A stretch of 64,000 nucleotides of DNA from Melampsora larici-populina 98AG31 (Eukaryota; Basidiomycota; Pucciniomycetes; Pucciniales; Melampsoraceae): NCBI RefSeq assembly GCF_000204055.1, contig NW_006768801.1, forward strand, positions 369,484 through 433,483, in the 5' to 3' direction. Every line of letters starts with the position of its first letter. The stretch's first letter is position 1. The position numbers and the translations under genes are program-made. The notes under the pieces were generated by a model. The model saw only the letters and a program-made list of their open reading frames with translations. It made no database searches and was not told the DNA's origin. Positions 12,449-22,417 of this stretch are shown in pieces.

Positions 12449-15400
12449 TTATTCACTTCTGACCCTTCGATCTTTGCTCCGCGGCCGTTCCCCTTGGTTA
12501 GGATCCTGTATATAAGAATTAAGATGCAAAAAACGTTTAGTGTTACAAATGAATTCAGCAATGAAAGGGAAAGCTTTTGGAGTATCAAGTAATTTAATCG
12601 TGTTGTTCCAGTTCACTTTAATCTTTTCTTCTCTGAGTCTGTTGCGCATCCTCTTTCTTGCTTTTGAGAATCTACTGCAGTAAAGAAGAAAGTGGTTAGT
12701 GTTTTCTTCGAGGCTGCATTTTTCGCAGCGGGAGGAGTTTGTTAGCTTTCTTTTAAAGAGATGTGCATTGAGTGGGCTGTGTCCTGCTCTCAATTGGAAG
12801 ATGGCCGCAGCTTCTCCTTTCTCTAATTTATTAAACGCTTCTGAAATGAATTTTGCCTTAGTTTGATAAGGTTTTGTGCCGGGAGATAGGTTGACGTTCT
12901 TGACATTGAATTTTTCTTTAGTTTTCTTTTTCAGGCTACCTAGACTCGTTGGTAATGCTATACTGTTTGTTTGGTTGGTGGCGGCTTCTCCTGCTTTCTC
13001 ATCTGCCTTTTCGTTTAGATCGATGTCCTCGTGACCCAGTGTCCAGTAGAGTCTGATTGGGACATTGGGTGGGATCTGTTTCAGACGTGATCGGATTTTG
13101 ATCGTTAGGTATTGTCCTGACGAAGCTCGGGGCGTGTCGTGAGTTAGGCGTAATACCCCTTGGTTGTCACTGAAGATCGCTAGACCTGTAGGTGGTGGGT
13201 TTTGACGTCTAAAAACTCCGTTAGCTAAATCAGCAGCTAGCAGAATACCCATAAGTTCTGCTTCGTGATTAGAGTAAGAGTCGTTCTTCTTTAGGGAGAT
13301 GGCTTTGTCAGTGTTTGTCGTCACTGCTGCTGCCCCTCCCCCATCCTGATTTACAGCACCATCTGTAAAAATGATAAGTGAACGTTTCGTCGCTTCGTCT
13401 TCGATCTGCTTGGGGACTAATTTGATGGCCTTGTCTCTAGGCACATCAAGATTGGTCAGTTCTCCAATGTTTTTGGTCCAGGGAGAGAGTGAGTGGGCGA
13501 ATATGGTTTCTGCATCCGTTGGGATAATCTCGTTGAGGTGTTGAGCTTGTAAGACATCCTGAATAGGTCCTTTATGGGACTTTGGGCTTGTTTTGAGTTC
13601 GTGCTCGATGAATACTCTAGTAGGGTGGTAGTCCGGGGATGTCGTTCTCTTGAGGATGAAATTGTGATGTTGTTTTGAGGCCGTCCATTCGAATGGTAGC
13701 ATGTATGTGTCGTGTTGCATTAGTGTGTTCGGTGAGCCCTTGAAAGCACCTGTTATCATACGGTTAGCATTATTCTGTATGACGTTCAGGACTTTGTTAG
13801 TTTTTGTACAATTCTTCTTGGTGAACCAGGCTATGCTTCCATAGAGTATACGCGGAATTAAGATTGTGATGATCAGTTTTTTGGCTTCTTTGGGGGAGAG
13901 GCCTGAATAACAACGATTTATTCTTCCTAACTGTAGAAGAGTCGTGTTAGCTGTTTTTCTCATGTGGTTTATGTGAGTAGTAAAGTTTAATTTGGGATCC
14001 AGCCAAAGACCCAGCCATTTAACTTCGGACTTGGTTGTCAGGATTGTTTCACCAAACTTGAAGTTTGTTTGTTCGACACTGCGTTTGTTTGAAAGATGCA
14101 TTAGCTGAGCTTTCTTTTGGTCAAAGATCGCTCCATGTCTTTTGGCCCATTCCAGGGATTTGTTGGCGTGTACTTGAAGTTTTACTAAGTTTGACTCGAT
14201 AGATTTTGAGGCCACTAGATAAACAACATCATCTATGAAACCTAGAGCGAGGTCCTTGGATGAAGGTGAAGGGGGTATTTTGTACAATAGTTCTGAGTTG
14301 TAGATTAGGTAGAGGATTACTGAGAGTGGTGAGCCTTGGGGTAGGCCGTTGTCGATTTCGAAAGCTTCCGAAGTAAAGTCCTGCATGTGTATGTTAGTTG
14401 ATCTGTTTATTAGGAAACCTTTGATCAGATTAATTAGGTAAGTTGGGCAGTTAGCTTCTTTTAGGATGAACCAGAGTCTTTCTCTATGTACTGAAGGATA
14501 CGCCGACTTGACATCCAAGAAGAGCGCTGTTACCATTTCGTCATTTCTCCATTTCTCTTTTATCCACGAGGTCAGGATCAGGAGGGCATCCTCTGTACTA
14601 TGTTGTTTCCTACCCCCCATGTGGCTCGGGGAGAGAGTTCTAGAGAATTCAGCCCAAAAGGTGAGTCTGTTTGTTAGTATTTTCTCTAGGACTTTGCCTA
14701 GGCAACTAAGGAGGGCTATGGGTCTGTATGAGTTTGGGTTTGAGTAGGAATCTTTGTTAGCCTTTCTGATGATGATCGTGGTCGCTTTCCTCCATACATT
14801 AGGGAAATGACCAAGGTAGAAGCAGGCGTTAAAAATGCAGCAAAGCTTGTCTTCGATTACTGGGAGGACCAGTTTCAGGAGTTCATTGGAAATTTTGTCG
14901 TCTCCTTTGGCCTTTCTGCTTGGGAGGAGTTCTACCACTTTCCTGAGTTCGTCGGTCTCAAGTTTGGGGTGAGTGGGGGAGATTTGTTGGTGATCTGTCC
15001 AGTAATCCGGAGGTATATCCGTTAGGTCTGCGTCGATATGGGCGACAGATGTGCCATAGAACAGTAGGCCGGCCTGTTCGTTTTTGTCTGTAGCCGTGGA
15101 TCCATCTGGGCGTAGGAGAGGTGCAACTTCTCCTGAGGACGTTTGTTTCGTGTATCGAAAAGCCTTAAAGGTTTCCTGTTTAGAGCAAGTTGCTAGAAAA
15201 CGTTTCCAGTGAGTTGTTTTTGTCTTTATTACCTGTTGTCTGAAGTACTTTTGCCATTCGATGTAGCAGGTTCTGGCTTCCGGGAGATTGGACTTGATCA
15301 TCCAACGACGGGCTCTGTTGCGTGCTTTGATGATTGGGTTGAGGGTGTCTGTATCCCACCAGCTCTTGTATTTTCTCGGGTTTGTTTGGACTTTTTTACC

Positions 15401-16405
15401 TTGTACTTGGGCCGATTCCAGGATAATTTGGGACAGAGTTGTTAAACCTGTGTCAATTTCGTCCTCTGAATTGAAGGCATTCCGTATGTGGGACTGCTCT
15501 GTTAGTATTCGTTCGTGGAGCTTCGGGATATCTAGATCTGTGATTTTAAAAGAGATGTGTTCAGGACGCTGAGGGATGATGGTTAGATCTATTATCGTGA
15601 TGACTGGGAGATGGTCTGATGCTATGTCATCTTGGATAACTTTGCATTGTGATACTTTTGCCGTGAGGTTCCAGCTGGTCCAAATCAGGTCTATTGCTGT
15701 GGGATTTGTGCCTGTGGAGAAACATGTTGGAATACCCTTTTGGGACGTAAGGGTGAAGCCTGACGAGCTGCATAGGGATAGTAACTTCCTAGCTTGCGAA
15801 TCCGTTCTGCGGTAGGTTGGAGGGTTCCAGATTTGGTGGTGAAGATTGGAGTCTGTTGTTATGATAGTCGGGATTTGGCGGTTGTGGTTTAACCTCAGCC
15901 ATCTTTCCAGAGTGGCTAAGCCTCTCATGGATGCTGGTGGGTTGTACCATGTGATCACTCGTATTTTGGTGTGGGTGTTGTCATGACTTCTGATGTTGAT
16001 TGCTAGGATAATGTCGGACATGCTGGGTAGAAGGGAGATGAGAGCTGTCGGGATGAGTTTCGAGACGTAAAGGCATACTCGTGGGCGTTCTTCCCGGCGT
16101 TCTTCCCATGAGTTTGGGTGGTAATCGTATGCTGTAATTACGTGCCAAGCTTCGTGTGAGGGAAATGATAGGGAGTGTGGGTTAAACCAGGGTTCCTGTA
16201 ATGCTAGGATGGTATATTCCGTTTTCGTGAGGACTTTGTGTGTAAGGTCGATTGATTTTTGGCAGTTGAAATGGAAGATCTTGAGCTTATCTAGGGAAGG
16301 GAGGGTGTTAGTACTTTTGTCTGTTTGGGAATTTTCAAGGTCATCAGTTATATCCGGTGGTAGTTGGGGCTGGTTGTTTATGATTTCACTGTCCCTATAA
16401 CTCAT
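12449..16405 (-). CDS. LINE ORF2: endonuclease, reverse transcriptase, RNase H
   Basis: An uninterrupted frame of 1318 codons from the ATG at 16405 (an upstream TTG at 16414 is in frame but unlikely). Domains in order: exonuclease-endonuclease-phosphatase fold from about residue 40 (LKIFHFNCQKS, LALQEPW) to about 270 (SDHLPV); reverse transcriptase about 500-760 with SYRPIALLSCLGKVLEKIL, GLPQGSPLSVILYLIYN and the catalytic box GFIDDVVYL, where Ile replaces the usual Ala of FADD; RNase H about 1015-1140 with the acidic residues in FTDGAVNQDGGGAA, NHEAELMGILLAADL, IFSDNQGV and LNEKADEKAGEA; and a C-terminal CCHC-like knuckle CEKCSLEENTNHFLLYC. All catalytic residues I can place are present, so this protein could be active. 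The start overlaps the end of ORF1 by 11 nt, which suggests translational coupling. Confidence 0.93.
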   Translation of the reverse strand: MSYRDSEIINNQPQLPPDITDDLENSQTDKSTNTLPSLDKLKIFHFNCQKSIDLTHKVLTKTEYTILALQEPWFNPHSLSFPSHEAWHVITAYDYHPNSWEERREERPRVCLYVSKLIPTALISLLPSMSDIILAINIRSHDNTHTKIRVITWYNPPASMRGLATLERWLRLNHNRQIPTIITTDSNLHHQIWNPPTYRRTDSQARKLLSLCSSSGFTLTSQKGIPTCFSTGTNPTAIDLIWTSWNLTAKVSQCKVIQDDIASDHLPVITIIDLTIIPQRPEHISFKITDLDIPKLHERILTEQSHIRNAFNSEDEIDTGLTTLSQIILESAQVQGKKVQTNPRKYKSWWDTDTLNPIIKARNRARRWMIKSNLPEARTCYIEWQKYFRQQVIKTKTTHWKRFLATCSKQETFKAFRYTKQTSSGEVAPLLRPDGSTATDKNEQAGLLFYGTSVAHIDADLTDIPPDYWTDHQQISPTHPKLETDELRKVVELLPSRKAKGDDKISNELLKLVLPVIEDKLCCIFNACFYLGHFPNVWRKATTIIIRKANKDSYSNPNSYRPIALLSCLGKVLEKILTNRLTFWAEFSRTLSPSHMGGRKQHSTEDALLILTSWIKEKWRNDEMVTALFLDVKSAYPSVHRERLWFILKEANCPTYLINLIKGFLINRSTNIHMQDFTSEAFEIDNGLPQGSPLSVILYLIYNSELLYKIPPSPSSKDLALGFIDDVVYLVASKSIESNLVKLQVHANKSLEWAKRHGAIFDQKKAQLMHLSNKRSVEQTNFKFGETILTTKSEVKWLGLWLDPKLNFTTHINHMRKTANTTLLQLGRINRCYSGLSPKEAKKLIITILIPRILYGSIAWFTKKNCTKTNKVLNVIQNNANRMITGAFKGSPNTLMQHDTYMLPFEWTASKQHHNFILKRTTSPDYHPTRVFIEHELKTSPKSHKGPIQDVLQAQHLNEIIPTDAETIFAHSLSPWTKNIGELTNLDVPRDKAIKLVPKQIEDEATKRSLIIFTDGAVNQDGGGAAAVTTNTDKAISLKKNDSYSNHEAELMGILLAADLANGVFRRQNPPPTGLAIFSDNQGVLRLTHDTPRASSGQYLTIKIRSRLKQIPPNVPIRLYWTLGHEDIDLNEKADEKAGEAATNQTNSIALPTSLGSLKKKTKEKFNVKNVNLSPGTKPYQTKAKFISEAFNKLEKGEAAAIFQLRAGHSPLNAHLFKRKLTNSSRCEKCSLEENTNHFLLYCSRFSKARKRMRNRLREEKIKVNWNNTIKLLDTPKAFPFIAEFICNTKRFLHLNSYIQDPNQGERPRSKDRRVRSE

Positions 16406-17575
16406 TGATATCAATCAGTGATTTGGAAGGGATTTGAAATTTTGTCTTACGCAGTGGGCAGGATAGGCTTTTTGGTGAGTGTGAGTATTTTGAAATTGAT
16501 TTATCAATTTCAGCGTCAGTGTTGTGTGCGTCAAAACTTATGCAACGTATGCATCTTTGGTCAGCTTCTGCGTTCATACAGTCTCTAGTGTTGTGTGGGT
16601 CACCGCAATGAGCGCAAAATGGGATATTTTTGCATGAGGTGTGTACATGATTCAAGTCTAAGCAGTGAAAACACATAGTCGGGCCTTGTATGTACTGTTT
16701 GCTTTTGAGCCTGGTGCAATCAACAAAGATCCCACCTTTTTCCATTTTCTGAGCAAGTTCACGGTCGAGTAAGTTGAGCACAATGGTGCCGTGTTGTTTT
16801 TTGGTGTCCAATGGGTTTTTGATCCATCTAGCAGAGTGGAGGGATTCGAGCGGGATGTTGTTCTGTTCGCTGACCTTTGTGAGAAATTCTGGTTTGTCTA
16901 TTTTCATGTCTGCTGGTACAAAATTAAAAAGGACTGGGTAACGGGTCTGTGTCGTGATGAAGTCCTTGTGAGCTAGGGTAGTCCACCGGTGTTTGTTTTC
17001 AAGAAGCCAGTTTTTCATGTAGCGGTTTTCCATATTCATTAAGACGTCGCCTGATTTCAGTATTGCTGCACCAATGATTTTGACCGTTGTAGAACTTATA
17101 ACCCAACAAGGGTTATACAGAGCTGGAAGAGGATAATCCACTAATAAAATGACTAGTCTTTGAACGGAGTCTTATCCGGGACTTTGTGAATGATGAGTGT
17201 TGATGTCTTGAACTGATTGATTTCTGCGTTTTTTGGAGGAGCTTTCGGGGCCTTCGTCATGATCGATGGGGGGTTCTTCCATACACTCGGTTTGGGTGGT
17301 AGCGGTATAGGTTGTCGTCCAGGTAGCGATTTGGCCTCTTTCAATCTATCTTCGAGTGATGCGATTTGGTCCTTAAGGGTCCTGATCGTCTCCATGAACA
17401 TAGTCATCATCGTTATGACACTCTGAAGTAGTCCGTCAGTCGTCGATCTTTCCGTCATTGTCGAGAGGATGTCGTTCATGGTCGTGTCCATCTCGTTCCT
17501 TCTTTCGGCTTGGTTTCGAAGGTTAGGGTTGGGATTTTTTTCCCCTTCTTTGTCTGGGGGGCGTTTGGGAGGCAT
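16395..17575 (-). pseudogene. LINE ORF1, gag-like with zinc knuckles, frameshifted
   Basis: The first part (17575-17153) starts MPPKRPPDKEG and contains a Met/Thr-rich helical, probably coiled-coil, stretch (residues about 40-80), then a Pro-rich segment and TSTLIIHKVPDKTPFKD before a TAG. The second part (open from about 17168 to 16395) continues in a different frame with DSVQRLVILLVDYPLPALYN and ends with cysteine-histidine knuckles: CFHCLDLNHVHTSC, CAHCGDPHNTRDC and CIRC. A single-base shift near 17160-17170 separates the two. Such ORF1 proteins bind the LINE RNA and form the ribonucleoprotein. The simplest view is a disabling indel; a programmed frameshift is possible, but I see no obvious slippery heptamer. 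The last 11 nt overlap the ORF2 ATG (ATGAGTTATAG). Confidence 0.75.
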
Positions 17576-17633
17576 GGGGGCAGGGAAAGCTGATACGATT
17601 TGGGGTGGGTGGTGGTGGGAGTAACGCGATGAA

Positions 17634-17646
17634 GTTGGATGCTTGA
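17634..17646. repeat. LINE target-site duplication, right copy
   Basis: GTTGGATGCTTGA, identical to 11730-11742 and marking the LINE 5' end. The next three bases (TTT) also match the left side. Confidence 0.88.
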
Positions 17647-17706
17647 TTTGCGTAACACTGAACAGGATACAGTGCCCATGTCAGCTTGTGGCACTTCAGG
17701 AGCTGA

Positions 17707-17935
17707 TACAGCCGTTCCAACAATTAACGGCAGAAATCTTCATTGGTGTGTTGCATCCGAATTTAATCCAAAAGTCAAAAACTAGTTCAAGCCGGCTCAA
17801 AGTGACAGGTCTCCCAGGCCTCCTTGTTCATTTGCATGCAAAACTGGGGTTAATCCAGTTTTGACATCTCTAGATTTAACCTCGAGAGCGACACACGATC
17901 AAAGAATTCTGCCGTTAATTGTTGGAACGGCTGTA
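17707..17935. mobile_element. Tc1/mariner-type MITE, 225 bp, TA duplication
   Basis: Perfect 27-bp terminal inverted repeats at 17709-17735 and 17907-17933, beginning CAGCCGTTCCAACAATTAAC and its reverse complement. Both are flanked outside by TA (17707-17708 and 17934-17935), the duplication made by Tc1/mariner transposases. The interior has no ORF and contains a small hairpin (AAAACTGG / CCAGTTTT near 17840-17862). Length, TIRs and TA target make it a non-autonomous miniature element. Identical TIRs point to a fairly recent insertion. Confidence 0.88.
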
Positions 17936-19085
17936 AATCAAGACAGATATTCAATAAGACACAATTTCATCTCCTATCAATCTCTTTGGCTTCAAAGTGT
18001 AGCTAGTCTGTAAAACATGACAAATCATGTAAAATTATGGGACTTTGTGTTATGCCAAGACTTTGTGAGACTGATAAGTACTTGAACATATTGAGAAAAC
18101 TTGGTTTTGCGCTTGGCAAGTTTTTTTTATCAATGTTGTCTCTGTGAACGTATCTCAATGTGGTTTAGAAGATCTTCTCATGGTAAGAAAAACTTGCCTA
18201 GTGCCAAAGTGATTCAAGAGTGATCCTTCAAGGTGGAATCCCGCAAATAGCAAGTGATCTGGAATAAATTTAATTACCAGGGGTTTTTCATTTTTGGAAG
18301 GCTTATTTGATCTGGAGTACCTTGTGTTTTTCTGAGATTCTCCGTGAATTGGATGTACCTTGATAAATTTTTGAAGGACATCTTACACTAGATTCACCTT
18401 GCAGTCCTAGGATCTGTGATCCTGGCCTTGAGGCTTCCCTGTCTTTCACTAACACCAATCTCAAGCCACTACAAGCAATGGGCTCAGCTTTGCATTTCCT
18501 ATCAAAACAGTTTTGGTAAGTAATAATCCTCAATTTCCAAAGAGAATAAGAATACATTCCCTCTGAAATTGAATGTACAGTCAATTTACAAAAGCCTGAC
18601 CAACTTTGCCAGCACGACTCGAGCAAAACAAGCTTTTCTGAAATGACTGTATATCACACACTGGCGCCCATGCTGACCCAGATGAAAAAAGGCCAAAAAG
18701 TGCCTTTTTGTTGATAGGTTTGAGTAGCTGGGGTCCCACATTTAATGCTCATTTCAACATTCCAAAACACAATGAGACAAAATGCAGTACGTAGTGATCT
18801 TGTAAAGAAACATTTGCATTTGCACAGATGCTGCAGGATGCTACAACGATGTTACATTTGAGATAGAAACAATCTTACAAATGATGGACTCCTGGCGTCT
18901 AAAGTGAATCCTCGAGAACAAAACTTGAACACAAAGACTATCAATAAAAAAAACTATTACAACTTTGCTGGACGATGAAGAAAATCAGATGAAACACATA
19001 GATGCTATTGAAATGAAAAATGCAAATGCAAAAAGTTTTATGCAAAGAAAACGCAATCTACATCTTTCCAGATTTGAAACGACTA
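17936..19085. other. Intergenic
   Basis: AT-rich sequence between the MITE and the 3' end of the exopolyphosphatase gene. Short frames at 18303-18626 and 18965-19279 have no recognisable homology. I see no repeats or RNA genes. Confidence 0.4.
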
Positions 19086-20804
19086 CTACTCATGATTTTG
19101 AATGGTTTGTTGGTAAGCCCATGTTCTTGCCGCATCTTGTACCAATGGCATCACGACCTTTCGACCGACCTGTAGTCCTCTCCAGGCCATTCTTCTTGGT
19201 AACATGCTTTTGCCGTCCGGACGATGCCATGGTACAAGGCCTTCGAGTCCGCTCTCTGCAGCCGCGCACAGAGTTTTGAATAAATCGGTTGCTGCACTTG
19301 AATTCAACCGCTTGCCCCATCCGTGTGCAACCACGATCACCAGCTCTCGCTCTTGATCGCCGAGCTCATGTTCTTTGATGTCTGTGGGGCTGAATTTAGT
19401 AAGAATTACCGACACGTCGGCACCAATTTCAGATGTAAAGGCACGCTGAATCGCGAACCACTCAGGGATAGTAGCTTCTGGAGTGCGGTTGATTTGAGTA
19501 ACGAGTGAATAAGGGATGGAGGCAAAGCCAAGTGTGAGGATCGGATAATCACTGGACTTGGTACGTAATCTGAAGGGATCAAGCGAATCTGAACATGAAT
19601 CAGCCAAGATAGGATAGTAAATAAGCGCAGCTGGAAATTTAATCTTACGCATTTGCTTTCCAGTCTCGTCGAAGGAGGTCCCTCAGGTCAAGGGGTTTCA
19701 ACTGACTTCTTGCTTCTGCCATCTCAGCTTGAAGTTCTCCCATCATTTGCTGTAGTGCCTTTCTTTCACGTTTGTTCCCAAATTTCAAATCTGGGCTCAC
19801 AGCATCGAGCCGATCTTGATAGGTAGAAGTACGCCTGAAGAGTCGAAGAGCGGAACGAAGATCAACGTCATATGTTTTGCTAGACTTCAGTCCCCCACTG
19901 TCGAGCGCTATGGCACGCAAGAGCAAGAAAAGAAGTTCGTCCGGAAAGTGATGACTTCGTTTTCCAAACTCCCGATGCTTTCCCTCTTCATTCGCATCTA
20001 GGATGAGTTTGGACACTAATGACGAGCAAGAGGCGGAGGTAGTTATAACACGCGGAACGGCAGTCAAGTTGGTCTTCATATCGACATGATGGTCGATGAT
20101 TGAGACGACTGGTGCGTGGCGCCAGCCCGGGTCAGGGAAGTTGTGATCGACTAAGACAATCCCACCAATATGTCGGGAAAGTTCAAAGGGTTTGATCGGC
20201 AATTCGTCGATAGCTGCCAAAAGTGTTGTTAAGCATCAGTGTTTGCGTTTCACAACATATAGTCACTAGACATGAGGCATCTTGACGAGAATGGCTTACT
20301 AAGCAAATCGCGATGACGAGGAGACATCCGAGAACGCTCAAGAGCTAACTGGTTCTCTGGCCTCAAATCAAGTGCATCCTCAACTGTTTGTAGCAACGAG
20401 ATTGCCTTTTGAGGGTGCTTTTTAAGGTGGGTGAGATGATATGCCCAACCGATCGCCCCGGCCATTGAGTCAGTATCTGAATGCGATGAAGATTCAACAT
20501 CAGGTTCAGCAGCAATACAGATTCTTGAGAGATTGATAGACTTACCTCCAGCTTCATTACCCATAACGATTACCCATTCATTTGCACGTCCATCAGATAT
20601 CTCTGCCAAGAATTGGCTTTTGATTGATCTAGACCATTCAGAAAGATTACAAACGGTCTCGCCGGTGGGATTAATGTCAGGAGGAGTGGACCATTGAGGA
20701 TTGCCAAGAAGGGTGAGCTGATCTGGGGGAAGGCCGGAAGATGAAACCTGGAATGATAATTGCGAGAGAAGACTCAAGATGAGTGCGAGATTGAGAGGTG
20801 CCAT
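19086..20804 (-). CDS. PPX1: Exopolyphosphatase, DHH/DHHA2 family (PPX1/PRUNE type)
   Basis: Hydrolyses terminal phosphates from inorganic polyphosphate in the yeast Ppx1 family. Four exons, 20804-20546, 20476-20300, 20213-19649 and 19569-19086, sum to 1485 nt: 494 residues plus stop, phases consistent. Motif I is formed across intron 1 as GNEAGD-TDSMAGAIGWAY (the family D-x-D-S box). Motif II is IVLVDHN, motif III is the name-giving VSIIDHH, and a later Asp lies in AIALDSGGLK. The C-terminal DHHA2 domain follows (LGFASIPYSL, VVMPLVQDAAR). The predicted N-terminus, MAPLNLALILSLLSQLSFQV, is strongly hydrophobic and resembles a signal peptide, unlike cytosolic yeast Ppx1. The ATG chosen is the first one in the frame. 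Length is somewhat above the yeast protein because of that N-terminal extension. Confidence 0.88.
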
Positions 20805-22417
20805 GAGTGAGGTTAGGGATGGAAAGTCGAAGGAATCTGAAGAGTTTGTCAAGTTGAAGTTAACATCTAAAGACTCTGACTTTGCCCTGACTTGTAGACC
20901 TGAACTGAAGTTGATGGAAATGAAAAATTGAAGAATTTGAGAAAGCAATACCCGTGTTAGCGGACCTCGGGGAATTCACAACTTCCATAACAACTGATCA
21001 GTTCTTTTGATGAAGTACGTAAAACTCAATCAACCTGTGATCCAATGACCAAATTCTGATCCTGAGAATCATCTTAGACTGACCAACAAGCAAAGGAAAG
21101 ACTTCCCGTCCCACGAAGACAGATTCTTTGAAGGATTTGGTAAAAAAGGGTATTCTCTAGATTGGCGTTCGCGTCATGTTCAATGCATATGCCTTCCGAA
21201 ATCCAAAGATACATGGAGAATTGAAACCAGGTAGCACACCATGATATCAATAATGATTTTTTTTGAAACCTAAACTCACATATGGACACGCTTTTTAGAG
21301 GGTAGTGGTGAGGTTGCATTTGCATTAAATTGTGTGGTGCAACATGACTTTTTCATAGCGGTCCCACATGGTGTACCGTGAACTCATGGACATGATAGAG
21401 TGTGCCAAGGAGCTTAAGAGGAGTGCTACACCGAAGCAAACGTCCTCAAAGATCTGAAGACAGTCAAGGCATGGAGTCGTGGTAATATACAAAGTATACT
21501 TACCATATGACTCTGGAGAGTAACCTGCGCTCACCTTCAACTATCCTCAGGAAAATATTGGGAGAGATAAGGAGGAGATTATCAAATGGGATTCCGGGTG
21601 AAGTTCCAATCAGTGATTCCTCTCACCTCCTGAGCCGACCCTAGAGAGTTTGTTGACACTCTGAACCACCTATCTGGTCAACAACTGACTTTGGTGATCG
21701 CGTTGGTGATCCAGCAAGAAAATGCGATAATAGGAGTCACTCAGCTCGGACTCCTCAGTCAACTATCAACCGAATCAAGAGGTCAAGCTTAACATCCAGT
21801 CGACTTTGAAGATAATGTCAAGGTTTTCACGCCCAATTCAAGCAACTGCGTGGAATCGATGCCGAGTTTGGTAGATTTGACCACAAACCTGAAGGCTTTA
21901 GTGCCAATTGCTTGCTCAAAACAAGGTCAAGTTTCGCAATATGGGAGTTTGATGCGATCCATGGGTCAGAAGTGTTATGTAGACGATTCAGCTTCCCCTT
22001 GCCCCATGCCGCAATCTCAGTCGAACATGACATTTGTCTCGCTCGTGCTGGCATGCTTTGCCAGCTGGGAAGCATTGCGACCTGTGAACCCCTACCACTT
22101 CGATCATAATTGCTAACAAGTACCTTGCTCAAGTTAGTTAGTCAAGCAATCAGCACCCTCTCAAAGCCTGCTACATCGCCATTCACACCGTTTGAACCCA
22201 TCTGATCAGAATGAAAACCAGAGCATGGACATATTCAAATACTGAGTTGAGGAACGCGCCACAACAGAACGAGTCTCTCCTGAGAATCAGGTGCCTTATA
22301 AGCACTGCATGTTTGGGATCGACTTTATCATTATCGGTTTGCGCGCAAGGCTCTTGTTTAAATATACTTCTTCATACGCAAAACCATCGTTGTAGATTTA
22401 GTGATCAACACTGAAAA
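20805..22417. other. Intergenic between exopolyphosphatase and P450
   Basis: Divergent 5' flanks of the two genes. A possible small minus-strand exon pair exists near 21540-21325: a GTAAGT donor, a CTTCAG acceptor and about 50 codons beginning IFEDVCFGVALLLSSLAHSI, then a stop. I recognise no family and do not call it a gene. Frames around 21830-22130 look like chance ORFs. Confidence 0.35.

Larger units (their letters stand above)
11730..17646 (-). mobile_element. Full-length LINE retrotransposon with target-site duplication
   Basis: Non-LTR retrotransposon on the minus strand. Its body is about 11743-17633. A 13-bp direct repeat, GTTGGATGCTTGA (16 bp if the following TTT is counted), lies at 11730-11742 and again at 17634-17646. 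The left copy is followed immediately by a run of 25 T (11743-11767), which is the poly(A) tail read on the other strand. The 5' end lies only 58 nt before the ORF1 ATG, so the copy is essentially full length. It carries ORF1 (gag-like, zinc knuckles) and ORF2 (endonuclease, RT, RNase H). The RNase H domain and apurinic-type endonuclease place it among the I/Tad-like LINE clades; I cannot assign a clade more precisely. The 3' part between the ORF2 stop and the tail (11768-12448) is unusual and described separately. Confidence 0.9.

Noticed and set aside
21827..22132. Overlapping frames on both strands upstream of the P450
   Set aside because: No homology, no splice pattern, and opposing frames of similar length; most likely chance.
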